DNA of 64,000 nt, taken from contig JAPPJZ010000033.1 in NCBI GenBank assembly GCA_028874365.1, positions 62,001-126,000 on the forward strand, written 5' to 3'. This DNA is from Chloroflexota bacterium (GTDB taxonomy: Bacteria; Chloroflexota; Dehalococcoidia; Bin125). Every line of letters starts with the position of its first letter. Position 1 is the stretch's first letter. Shown here piece after piece: positions 39,220 through 48,494 of the stretch. Both the position numbers and the translations under genes were made by a program. The notes beneath the pieces were generated by a model. The model was not told the origin of the DNA. It saw only the letters and a program-made list of their open reading frames with translations, and ran no database searches.

Positions 39220-42200
39220 ATGCGCTCTGTTGTTTCCTGCGCATGTCTGCTACTTGTTCTCGGCGGCTTGGTGTTCGCTCTCGCCACGTTGTTCCGCCCC
39301 TCTCCCGCGTTCGCGGAGGAGCCGCCGCTCCGTCCCGCCGTCTTGGACGCCGCCTCAACCGCAGCCGCAACTCGATATCCAGTCTCCGGCCTGATCTTGA
39401 CTCGCCTGCATGACAACGGTCGCTTGGAACTCTGCTTTAAGAGCGAGCGACAAGAGGTGCTGTGTCCCAGGCAGAGATTCTTGAACTTGGATCGCGTGCG
39501 CAGAGACCGCTGGATCACAAGCAGCGAGTTCCGCTGGGATGTGCCCATTGATCCTGGCTTCGTGATCCCACCTCAGGCGACGGCGTCAATTGCAGATCCT
39601 GTTGCCGCCGGTGCGAGGTGCACTCCCGATTTCGAGAGAATGATGGCCGCGACCTGGAAAGTCGAGACTCTGCGAGGGCGGGGCAGCGCCTTTCATATCG
39701 GCAACGGTCGCTTCTTGACCGCACACCACGTCATCGACGGCGTACCACCGTTCGTCACATTGACCCACGAGGAACTGGCGATGCCCGCGGCAGTACTGGG
39801 CTCGGACCCCGCAGTCGACCTGGCGCTGTTGGAGGTGTACGACCGGAACCTGACAGCGCATCTGCCTACCGTGAATCTGCGAGTACCGACCCAGGCCGAT
39901 CTTGGCGAGGAGGTGTTTCTGGTTGGTTACCCGTTCGGAAATGCCCTGAATGTGTCGTTCGGCGGACTCATCACCCGCGTGTGGGAAGACGAGATTCTCA
40001 CAACCGCCCCGGCGATTGGGGGGAACAGCGGTGGACCGATGTTCGATGCTTGCGGCGAGGTGCTCGGCGTGCTCTGGGCGGGTTCAGCGAGAGGCAGTTT
40101 CTCTCACTCCGGTCACGTCTTGATCGATGCGCTGGCACATCTCGAGCCGAAATGGCCAGCGCTGCCTGAGAATCTGCCGTACGGGCTCGATCAACTGCCT
40201 GATGTGCTGATTTGGCACTTCTCCACAGAGCCACCCCCAGACCATGGATGCGCGGGGTTCGATGCTGACCTATGGGTGGGGATCGCCGGCGGTCGCGATA
40301 TAGACTTCGGGATCAAACTCAATGGCTGGTTGTCCAACGACTGTTCGAGGGGTCGCACTCGGGTGATGGCCTTCGAAGGCGGCTCGTATGGATGGGACAG
40401 GACCTTTGGAGAGTCGTGTGTGTTTCACTTCGATCCGGATGATCGAGCACACCGAGATATCGATCCGGGGCGGACCGAGGTCGTGCTCCACGAGTCAGAC
40501 GAACCGTACGGAAGGGCACGACTGGTTCGTCTATACGGGGACGGATACTGCCCAGGGGAGTTTACTCACGAGTTGGTCGTTGATTTGGATCCTCCGTTGG
40601 ATTCTGGGTACAACTTCGAGGCGGCGCTCCATCGGTCCGGTGGAATCAGGCACGTGAGCCTCAGCAAGGGATATGCGACCTACGGCGTTACCAACGAACC
40701 AAGGTCACCGCACGCGAGATACAGACAACGGTTCCGCGTTCCCGTGAATGCCGAGCTTGTGAGATTTCATCTCTCACATCGCGACCAAACCTGGACTGCA
40801 GATGTTCGCTCGCCTGATTCACAGGGGACCAGATTGACGTTGTCAGCCAAAATCATGGTGCTCGTAGAGGGCGCCTCTGGCGACGTGCGCTTCTGCTTGC
40901 AAGTCGATTCAGGTGCGCGGTTGTGCACTGCTGAGACCTTGGCACCGGGTTCCTTGGACGAAAACAAATGGCATGAACTGCCGGCAATGCGGTGGCTGGA
41001 AGACGTGCCGGCTGATCAGCTCGATCGTGAGTACGACCTATCTGCTCGTTACAGTTGCCAACTGAGCTCCACCATTGGTGATCAAGGATGGCAGCTCACC
41101 ACCCTGACCGGGACCAGCGTCGCCATCTACGTCGGGAATAGACAGTTTCTTGCCGGTGCTTCGGTGTTCAGCTCAGCGTTGCCTTGGGGTGTGCTGTCCC
41201 AAAGGCATGTGGCATTGCCGGCTGTTGTCGTGGCCAATGATGAGCGGAACAACCTCGTGCTCTTGGAGATCGTTGGGCATGTGGAAGAGGAGGACCTTGG
41301 GGCACCTGTTCGTCTCTCACAGCTATCTGAGGACGATGAGGGGCGTTACGTGACGATGCTGCGTTATCCATGGGGTGACGCAGACCGTTTCAGGGTGGCG
41401 CCGGGTCAGGTCAAAGGGGTCTCAGGTCGCTCGTTTTCCTTTTCTACCGCTTCGAGTGACCCGTTGTTTGTGTGGACCGGCACGCCTGTAATCGATGGAT
41501 GCACACACGATGTGGTTGGAATGATGCTCGGGGGCGGCGTGCTCTCTGCCGGCCCGATGGTGCAGTCGCTTCAAAAGCTGCGTTCCCTGCGACAGATGCC
41601 AGAACTGCCGACGACTGGTCCAATGCTGCAGGGCTCGTCCGCGCTGTGGCCGCGCCCCCTATACGTCGGAACAGAGCAACCCGATTTCGGTGGTTGGATT
41701 TGTAACGTTCGCGAGTCAGAACGCTATGACGTCTACTACGCAATCTACTTGGCGCGCTCGGATGATTTCGAACTAAGGCAAGTTGTGGACGGTGAGCAGG
41801 ATCGGGTACGCGGATGCGGCTGGCGAGACAAAATCTTCATCGTTGAGTACCGCTCGGACCGCGTTCCGGACTTGATCTGTGCCGCTCCCAACAGGCCCGA
41901 CCACCCTCTCTCCGACATCTCCGTCGAGTTTGCCGCGCCGGAAGGCGTCGAGTTGCTCCAGATCGCTGAGCTCAAGCGAGAACCTTGCGGCGACATCGAG
42001 TATGACGATGCTTGGGAAGATCGGTGGACTACGGACCTGTTCCTCAGCATCCGCGTGACGACGGACGTTGACTTTGATGACATCCAGGTCGACTACTTCG
42101 ACTCCGAGGGGCGGGAACTGGACACGTACTCGCGACGTGGTGGAGATGTCGATCCGGACGTACTCTCGTGGTTGGTCAACGTATTCGAGGAGAGCAACGT

Positions 42201-42240
42201 CTCGAAAATCGCGGTTCGGGTCTCAGACAGGAGCCAGTAG
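39220..42240 (+). CDS. Secreted double-domain trypsin-like protease (intact paralogue)
   Basis: 1006 residues with an N-terminal signal peptide (SCACLLLVLGGLVFALATLF). Domain 1 has the triad His (FLTAHHVIDG, ~168), Asp (AVDLALLEV, ~200) and Ser (GGNSGGPMFD, ~269). The second protease-like domain (~630-775) lacks the triad His and Ser (FLAGASVF; WTGTPVIDG) while keeping RNNLVLLEI. The C-terminal domain runs from RDKIFIVEYR to the end. Third codon positions look more A/T-rich than in neighbouring genes, so recent acquisition or relaxed selection is possible. Substrate unknown; no neighbouring gene suggests one. Confidence 0.85.
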   Translation: MRSVVSCACLLLVLGGLVFALATLFRPSPAFAEEPPLRPAVLDAASTAAATRYPVSGLILTRLHDNGRLELCFKSERQEVLCPRQRFLNLDRVRRDRWITSSEFRWDVPIDPGFVIPPQATASIADPVAAGARCTPDFERMMAATWKVETLRGRGSAFHIGNGRFLTAHHVIDGVPPFVTLTHEELAMPAAVLGSDPAVDLALLEVYDRNLTAHLPTVNLRVPTQADLGEEVFLVGYPFGNALNVSFGGLITRVWEDEILTTAPAIGGNSGGPMFDACGEVLGVLWAGSARGSFSHSGHVLIDALAHLEPKWPALPENLPYGLDQLPDVLIWHFSTEPPPDHGCAGFDADLWVGIAGGRDIDFGIKLNGWLSNDCSRGRTRVMAFEGGSYGWDRTFGESCVFHFDPDDRAHRDIDPGRTEVVLHESDEPYGRARLVRLYGDGYCPGEFTHELVVDLDPPLDSGYNFEAALHRSGGIRHVSLSKGYATYGVTNEPRSPHARYRQRFRVPVNAELVRFHLSHRDQTWTADVRSPDSQGTRLTLSAKIMVLVEGASGDVRFCLQVDSGARLCTAETLAPGSLDENKWHELPAMRWLEDVPADQLDREYDLSARYSCQLSSTIGDQGWQLTTLTGTSVAIYVGNRQFLAGASVFSSALPWGVLSQRHVALPAVVVANDERNNLVLLEIVGHVEEEDLGAPVRLSQLSEDDEGRYVTMLRYPWGDADRFRVAPGQVKGVSGRSFSFSTASSDPLFVWTGTPVIDGCTHDVVGMMLGGGVLSAGPMVQSLQKLRSLRQMPELPTTGPMLQGSSALWPRPLYVGTEQPDFGGWICNVRESERYDVYYAIYLARSDDFELRQVVDGEQDRVRGCGWRDKIFIVEYRSDRVPDLICAAPNRPDHPLSDISVEFAAPEGVELLQIAELKREPCGDIEYDDAWEDRWTTDLFLSIRVTTDVDFDDIQVDYFDSEGRELDTYSRRGGDVDPDVLSWLVNVFEESNVSKIAVRVSDRSQ

Positions 42241-42244
42241 CCGC

Positions 42245-42436
42245 CTAGTCCTCCACCGAGATTGCGGCGCGGGGGCAGGTTCGGACGGCTCGGATGACGT
42301 TGGCTTCTTCTTCGGCGGGGACGGTGTCGACGAGGACGTGGGAGAGGTCATCGTCTCGGACTTCGAAGACGACTTCGGTGGCTTCCATGCACTTGGCGTG
42401 GCCTTCGCAGAGGCTCGTGTCGATCTTGACCTTCAT
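42245..42436 (-). CDS. P450-type ferredoxin (CxxHxxC)
   Basis: 63 residues, MKVKIDTSLCEGHAKCMEAT in the N-terminus and CPRAAI near the end. The cluster ligands read C-x2-H-x2-C...C-P, with His where a [4Fe-4S] ferredoxin has Cys; this form is known from actinobacterial ferredoxins that feed P450s. It is the likely redox partner of the three P450s 7-10 kb away on the other strand. No ferredoxin reductase is seen in the window. Confidence 0.92.
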   Translation of the reverse strand: MKVKIDTSLCEGHAKCMEATEVVFEVRDDDLSHVLVDTVPAEEEANVIRAVRTCPRAAISVED

Positions 42437-42481
42437 CTCGTCCTGCCCATCCTCTGGTTGCTCTGGATTGCTGGGGCCAGT

Positions 42482-43501
42482 CTACCGAAATCGTGGGATC
42501 ACCTCCTGAGCGAAGAGCTCGATGCTGCGGCGGGCGAGATCGCGGGAGGCGCCGGGCGGCACCGGTGAAGTGATGATGTGGTCGGCGGGGATCCAGTCGA
42601 GCGTGCGCTCGATGGCGGCGGCGACCTCGTCGGGCGTGCCGGCGACGAAGCGGGCGCGGAGATCCTCGTCGGTGTGGTGCAGGAACTGTCCGAGCGGGTC
42701 CTGCTCGCCCAGGTCGGAGGCGTCGTTGTACCACTTGCCATAGGTGTCGCGAAGGTAGCGCTGGTGCGGCTTGAGCTCTTCCCAGAGCGCTTCCGGATCG
42801 TCTGAGACGTAGCCGCCGGCGGAGAGCAGGACCTCGAAGTCGGCGGGGTCGTCGCCCTGTTCGCGGAGGGCGTCGGCCCAGGCGTCGTAGACCGGGCGGT
42901 CGGCGACGATCATCAGGTTGGCGCGGAAGCGCGCGGCGCGACGAGCCGCAGCCTCGGAGCGCGCGCCGACCCAGAGCGGGAAGGGTTGCTGGATCGGCGG
43001 CGGCGTGACCTGGACGTTCTTGACCTGGTAGTGGCGGCCGTCGAGGGTGACGGATTCGCCGGCCAGGGTGCGAGTGATGATCTCGAGTGATTCGTCCATG
43101 ATGCTCGCCCGGTGGCGTCGGTTGACGCCGAAGCCGTCGAACTCCTCGACCTTGTAGCCGAGTCCAACGCCGAGGTCGAGCCGGCCGTTGGAGAGGATGT
43201 CGACGGTGGAGGCGTCCTCGGCGACGCGGATCGCGTTGTGCAGCGGGAGCAGCAGGACCCAGGTGCCGATCCGTACGCGCGTGGTCAGGCGGGCAATGGC
43301 GGCGGCGATGGGCAGGACGGATGGCGTGTAGCCGTCGTCGATGAAGTGGTGCTCGGTGATCCAGATGTGGTCGTAGCCGAGTTGCTCGGCGTAGACGATC
43401 TCATCGAGGATTTCGTCGTAGAACTGCGCCCAGGGCTTGCGCCACTGGGGCGGATTGCGAAAGTCGTAGATCAGGCCGAACTTCGGTTGGCGTGTGGGCA
43501 T
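42482..43501 (-). CDS. LLM class flavin-dependent oxidoreductase
   Basis: Luciferase-like TIM-barrel enzyme (FMN- or F420-dependent): YAEQLGYDHIWITEHHFIDDGY, RVRIGTWVLLLPLHNAIRVAEDA, LDLGVGLGYKVEEFDGFG and PPPIQQPFPLWVGA in the usual order. 339 residues from ATG 43501, which shares a base with the stop of the MBL gene (TGATG), so the two are coupled. The track ORF begins inside the MBL gene. Such enzymes oxidise organic substrates and are expanded in SAR202-type Chloroflexota. Confidence 0.92.
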   Translation of the reverse strand: MPTRQPKFGLIYDFRNPPQWRKPWAQFYDEILDEIVYAEQLGYDHIWITEHHFIDDGYTPSVLPIAAAIARLTTRVRIGTWVLLLPLHNAIRVAEDASTVDILSNGRLDLGVGLGYKVEEFDGFGVNRRHRASIMDESLEIITRTLAGESVTLDGRHYQVKNVQVTPPPIQQPFPLWVGARSEAAARRAARFRANLMIVADRPVYDAWADALREQGDDPADFEVLLSAGGYVSDDPEALWEELKPHQRYLRDTYGKWYNDASDLGEQDPLGQFLHHTDEDLRARFVAGTPDEVAAAIERTLDWIPADHIITSPVPPGASRDLARRSIELFAQEVIPRFR

Positions 43502-44421
43502 CAGTAGAGGCCGATCCGTCCGCCGAGCGGAATGTCGAGTAGTTCCGAGCGCGGGGCGACGTGGTTGAGTTCGTTCTTGACGGGCGCGAGCGCGTCGGGG
43601 CCGGTCATGTCGTGAGTCATGGGCGGCATCCAGTCGTCGTGATGGCCGAGCACGATGCGCGGGGCGCGAAGCATGTCGGACATGCGGCCGACGAACTGCG
43701 CGAGCGAGCCCTGGATTGGTTCGCCGTCGATGTTGGGTCGACCGGCCATGGCGACGATCGCGACATCGGGGCGCATGTTCTGGACGACGCCGGTCCAGCA
43801 GCCTGAGGTGTCGTGGTAGAAGATTGCGCCGTAGGGCGTGTCGATCAGGTAAGCCAGCGCGCCGCCGGTGTCGTTCGAGCCGAGGCAGGTCGCCATGTGA
43901 TCGATCATCTGCGTCTGGGCCTCCGCGCCGAGGTCCTGCGATCGTTCCCCGAGGGAGCCGCCGATGTCGATGGTGCGCCGACCTCCCCAGCGCTCTTCCT
44001 CGGTCAGACCGTACTGGCCGAGCACCACCTTGCCTGGGTCCCATGAGCCCTGCGTCCAGATACAGGAGTGCAGGCTGGGGAAGACCTCGACGGTGATGTC
44101 GCTGGAGATGCGGTGACGCTCGCCGCCCTGCGAGCGGAGCAGCTGGCCCTCGGGAATGCCGGCGTCGATCAGGACGCGGGCGGACTCGTTGGAGCCGATC
44201 ACCGGCGCTCCGGTGTTGGCGGCGATCACCTCGGCTCCGGCGATGTGGTCGAAGTGGGAATGTCCGACGAGGACGGCGTCGGCACGGGAGATATCGGCGG
44301 CGGTCAGGCCGACGTCGGGCGCTGACGGCACGCGGTCGATGTAGGCGTCGAGCATGATCACGGTGTCGTCGACCTGCAGGCGGAAGGTCGCGCAGCCGAG
44401 CCAGTCGAGAGTGACGGTCAT
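43501..44421 (-). CDS. MBL-fold metal-dependent hydrolase
   Basis: Metallo-beta-lactamase fold, 306 residues: opens MTVTLDWLGCATFRLQ and has the metal motif HSHFDHIAG, a later IFYHDTSG and VLGHHDDWMPP. The closest type known to me is the UlaG-like/YtnP-type hydrolases; substrate unknown. It is coupled to the LLM gene. A copy of its first eleven codons lies 527 bases upstream, see the repeat entries. Confidence 0.9.
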   Translation of the reverse strand: MTVTLDWLGCATFRLQVDDTVIMLDAYIDRVPSAPDVGLTAADISRADAVLVGHSHFDHIAGAEVIAANTGAPVIGSNESARVLIDAGIPEGQLLRSQGGERHRISSDITVEVFPSLHSCIWTQGSWDPGKVVLGQYGLTEEERWGGRRTIDIGGSLGERSQDLGAEAQTQMIDHMATCLGSNDTGGALAYLIDTPYGAIFYHDTSGCWTGVVQNMRPDVAIVAMAGRPNIDGEPIQGSLAQFVGRMSDMLRAPRIVLGHHDDWMPPMTHDMTGPDALAPVKNELNHVAPRSELLDIPLGGRIGLY

Positions 44422-44450
44422 GAGGGCCTCCGATGGTTGTGGTCGGAGGC
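44389..44450. repeat. 62-bp direct repeat, copy 1 (5' end of the MBL gene)
   Basis: It matches 44916-44977 at about 55 of 62 positions. It spans the first eleven codons of the MBL gene and ~29 bases upstream, including the inverted motif GCCTCCGATGG...GGTCGGAGGC. Confidence 0.85.
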
Positions 44451-44463
44451 TAGTGGGTAGGGT

Positions 44464-44823
44464 TCAGTAGAGGGGAAGCGGTTCCAGCGAGACGAAGCGC
44501 TGCGCTACAGGATCTGGTGCCAACGCTAGGCCGATGAGGGTGTACTCGCCGAGTAGCAACGGCTCGTTGTCGTCACCGAATGCAACGATGGTGATGCCGC
44601 TGCGGCCATCGATAGTCACGCTGGCGTGCCCGATGCTCATCTCCTGCCGCCTGCCGTCGGCTAGTTGGAAGGGTCGAGTTCCGATCCGCTCAACGGCGAG
44701 TTCTCGCAGGAGAGCAGACGGCGCAATCGTAAAGAAGACGCCGGTGTTGACGGTCGCCTCGATACCCTGTGATCGCAGCGAGTTGAAGTCGGCGATTTCG
44801 ATTGGGTAGGTGAAGGTTTCCAC
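44464..44823 (-). CDS. Retropepsin-like (clan AA) protein with Asn for the catalytic Asp
   Basis: 119 residues. The fold signature is clear (ATVNTGVFFTIAP, LADGRRQEMSIGHASVTIDG, LLLGEYTLIGLALAPDPVAQRFV), but the active-site DTG is NTG, so it should not cleave peptides by the usual mechanism. A paralogue with intact DTG lies just upstream. Aspartic proteases of this kind act as dimers; a subunit with NTG could modify the other. Between the MBL gene and the duplicated MBL 5' end. Confidence 0.8.
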   Translation of the reverse strand: METFTYPIEIADFNSLRSQGIEATVNTGVFFTIAPSALLRELAVERIGTRPFQLADGRRQEMSIGHASVTIDGRSGITIVAFGDDNEPLLLGEYTLIGLALAPDPVAQRFVSLEPLPLY

Positions 44824-44885
44824 ACTAGAAGGCTATCGAGGACAAGGAAGAGCTTGAGCGGTTCTTGGCCCTTAGGTGAGGAGAC

Positions 44886-44912
44886 GTGACATCAGTGACA
44901 TCAGTGACATCA
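44886..44912. repeat. Three perfect 9-bp tandem units
   Basis: GTGACATCA repeats three times without change (44886, 44895, 44904), between the NTG-type retropepsin gene and the second 62-bp repeat. No gene covers it. Confidence 0.85.
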
Positions 44913-44915
44913 GAT

Positions 44916-44977
44916 CGCGCAACCGAGCGAGTCGAGGGTAACGGTCATGAGTGCCTCCGATGGTTGTGATCGGAGGG
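44916..44977. repeat. 62-bp direct repeat, copy 2 (orphan 5' end of the MBL gene)
   Basis: On the minus strand it carries a start codon at 44948 and reads MTVTLDSLGCA, matching the MBL start MTVTLDWLGCA, then diverges. It is a broken copy of the MBL gene start. Confidence 0.8.
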
Positions 44978-44988
44978 TGGGGGTCTGA

Positions 44989-45345
44989 TCAAGCAGGCAA
45001 GAGATCGACTGAGACGAGGCGTTTGTTCACGGGATCTGCAGCAAGAGCGAATGTCTCAAGCGCGACTGCGCCGAGAAGGGTCATGCCCTGGTCGCCTCCG
45101 AATAGCACGATCGTGATGAGGCGCTCATCACCGAGCGTCATCCAGACTTGACCGAAGTCCATCTGAGCTCTTGATCCATCTGCAAGAGTCCATTGGCGGG
45201 TACCGATCGGCTCAACGCCTAGCTCGTGAAGGACGTAGCCCGGAACCACCGAATAGATGGCTCCGGTGTCCACAACGGCATCAAGTTGAACAGACCGCTG
45301 ATCGTGTAGGTCGCTAATGGTGATTCGCTGTTGGAACATGCCCAT
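44989..45345 (-). CDS. Retropepsin-like (clan AA) aspartic protease
   Basis: 118 residues from ATG 45345 (or 45339). It has the catalytic motif DAVVDTGAIYSVVP, LADGSRAQMDFGQVWMTLGD and LLGAVALETFALAADPVNKRLV, as in small bacterial clan-AA proteases. The long track ORF starting at 45765 is antisense to tyrS and not real there. It starts seven bases after the tyrS stop, so it is probably read from the same transcript. Biological role of this family is unknown. Confidence 0.83.
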   Translation of the reverse strand: MGMFQQRITISDLHDQRSVQLDAVVDTGAIYSVVPGYVLHELGVEPIGTRQWTLADGSRAQMDFGQVWMTLGDERLITIVLFGGDQGMTLLGAVALETFALAADPVNKRLVSVDLLPA

Positions 45346-45352
45346 GTCGGCC

Positions 45353-46615
<1,263 letters not shown>

Positions 46616-46636
46616 GGCCAGGTTCCTACTATGTTG

Positions 46637-47590
46637 CTATCGGGCTCCGATTGACATGCCGGCCAACAACTCGCGGGCGGCGTCACGATCCTTGCCGATC
46701 TGCTCGACCAGCGCGTCCACGCCATCGAACTTCCGCTCGCCGCGCAGCCGCTCCACGAACTCTACCCGCAGGTCCTGGCCGTAGATGTCGTCGTCGAAGT
46801 CGATGATGTGGCACTCGATTGACAATCCGCCGCCGTCGTCGAACGTCGGCCGCACGCCGATGTTCGTCACCGAGGGCGTCGGTCCGGAGTCGAGATGCGC
46901 AATCGTCGCGTAGACGCCGGGCGCCGGGATTGCCCGGTCGTTGCCGACCGCGACGTTGGCGGTGGCGAACCCAATCGACCGTCCGCGCTTGAATCCGACG
47001 ATCACCGGTCCGTGCAACGAGAAACGGCGGCCCAGCAAATCTGCGACGTGAGAGACGTTGCCCTCAGCCAGCGAGTCGCGAATCTGCGTCGAAGAGACCT
47101 TGTCGGTCGAGTCGTTGGTGAGCAGCTCGATCACCTCGACCTCGAAGCCGAGTTCCCGACCGAGCGCTGACAATGTTTCGGGATCGCCGCCTCGCTGTCG
47201 TCCCAGCGCAAAATCTTCGCCGATGATCAGGCGCGCGAGCTGAAACTCCTCGACCAGCATGCGGACGAAATCGCCCGCGTCGGTGAGCGAGAACTCGGAA
47301 GTGAAGGAGACGGTGGCGACGGCGTCGAGCCCGGTCTGCATGATCAGCGAGAGCCGATCTTCCAGCGAGGTGACGTATTCCGTCGTCAGATCGGGCCGGA
47401 GCACCTGTTTCGGGTGAGGGTGGAAGGTGATCGCCGCCGCGGCGAGCCCGTGCCGCCTGGCGCTCTCGGCGACGTGCTTGAGCACCGCCTGGTGGCCTCG
47501 GTGGACCCCGTCGAACACACCGATCGTCAGGGCTGTCGGTCGGCCGGTAGCGGCTCGGCGCAGTTCCTCGCGGGCGAGATCGGTGACCAC
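46637..47590 (-). CDS. ribF: Bifunctional riboflavin kinase / FAD synthetase
   Basis: Makes FMN then FAD. The N-terminal adenylyltransferase half has TIGVFDGVHRGHQAVL, TFHPHPKQVLRP and VSSTQIRDSLAEG; the C-terminal kinase half has GFKRGRSIGFATANVAV, PAPGVYATIA and TNIGVRPTFD. 317 residues, full length. Twenty-one bases upstream of tyrS in the same direction. It supplies flavin for the LLM enzyme among others. Confidence 0.96.
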   Translation of the reverse strand: MVTDLAREELRRAATGRPTALTIGVFDGVHRGHQAVLKHVAESARRHGLAAAAITFHPHPKQVLRPDLTTEYVTSLEDRLSLIMQTGLDAVATVSFTSEFSLTDAGDFVRMLVEEFQLARLIIGEDFALGRQRGGDPETLSALGRELGFEVEVIELLTNDSTDKVSSTQIRDSLAEGNVSHVADLLGRRFSLHGPVIVGFKRGRSIGFATANVAVGNDRAIPAPGVYATIAHLDSGPTPSVTNIGVRPTFDDGGGLSIECHIIDFDDDIYGQDLRVEFVERLRGERKFDGVDALVEQIGKDRDAARELLAGMSIGAR

Positions 47591-47666
47591 CGGCTCGGGC
47601 CTTCCGCAGTCTCTGTGGACAACTGGACGAAGACTCAGCGTACCAGCAGGCGGGAGCCGGACTGGT

Positions 47667-48470
47667 CTATTCGTCCAATGACGAAGCGTCTGCCGCAGCC
47701 CAGGCGGTCTGAGGGGCGTCGGGCAGTTCCGTGATCAGGATGTCGGAGAAATCCTCGTCCTGCTGAATCTCGATCGCGAGCGACTTGTGCAGCTCGAGCA
47801 CGGCCATGAACGAGACGATCAGCTCCAGCCGCGACTCGGCGCTGGCGATCCAGTCGCGGAACGAGACGACGTGCCCGCTCATCAGGCGGGCACGAAGATC
47901 GATCACACGGTCTCGGACCGTGATCCGCTGTCGCTCGATCGCCGCGTCATGGGCGATCTCCGCCTGTGCCTCACGCTCGGCGGCGCGATCGAGCGCCTCC
48001 TGCGCAATTCGTGCGAGCGCCTCGAGCGTGACGTTGTCGGACATGCCCAGCGGCAGCGTCTGTTCGATCGGAGGCGCCGCGATCGGCGTGTAGGAACGGA
48101 GCCGCTCACGGTCGCGGTCGCCGAGCTGCGCGATGCCGTCGCGGTATCGCTTGTACGCCTGCGCCATCGCCACCAGCTCAGCGGCGTTATCGTCAAGCTG
48201 CTCACCGTCGGCAGGATCCTCGGTGGGCGGGAGCAACTGCCTCGCTTTGAGCAACACCAACCGCCCGCCGATGCTGATGAACGCTGCCAACGCGTCGGCC
48301 TGGTCGGATGTCAGTTCGCCGTCCGGCGCAGTCATCGCCGAGACCTGCGCCAGGTACTGGTCGGCGACCTGCGCCAGCGAGAGTTCGGAGATGTCAAGCT
48401 TGCGCGACTCGATCAGTTCGAGCAGTAGGTCAAGCGGACCTTCGTACGACGGCAGATGTAGCTGGACCAT
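47667..48470 (-). CDS. scpA: Segregation and condensation protein A
   Basis: Kleisin subunit of the bacterial SMC condensin. It starts VQLHLPSYEGPLDLLLELIESRKLDI in parts typical of ScpA, and ends with the winged-helix region (MAVLELHKSLAIEIQQDEDFSDI). 267 residues. scpB, often the next gene, is not here. Confidence 0.93.
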   Translation of the reverse strand: MVQLHLPSYEGPLDLLLELIESRKLDISELSLAQVADQYLAQVSAMTAPDGELTSDQADALAAFISIGGRLVLLKARQLLPPTEDPADGEQLDDNAAELVAMAQAYKRYRDGIAQLGDRDRERLRSYTPIAAPPIEQTLPLGMSDNVTLEALARIAQEALDRAAEREAQAEIAHDAAIERQRITVRDRVIDLRARLMSGHVVSFRDWIASAESRLELIVSFMAVLELHKSLAIEIQQDEDFSDILITELPDAPQTAWAAADASSLDE

Positions 48471-48494
48471 GCGCCACCCTCTATTGGCGGGAGG

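Noticed and set aside
31670-43501. Secondary-metabolite biosynthetic gene cluster
   Set aside because: Three P450s occur, but no PKS, NRPS, terpene synthase or RiPP gene is present.
46616-46636. T-box leader ahead of tyrS
   Set aside because: The gap to ribF is only 21 bases, too short for a T-box; no specifier/antiterminator structure is seen before leuS, lysS or aspS either.
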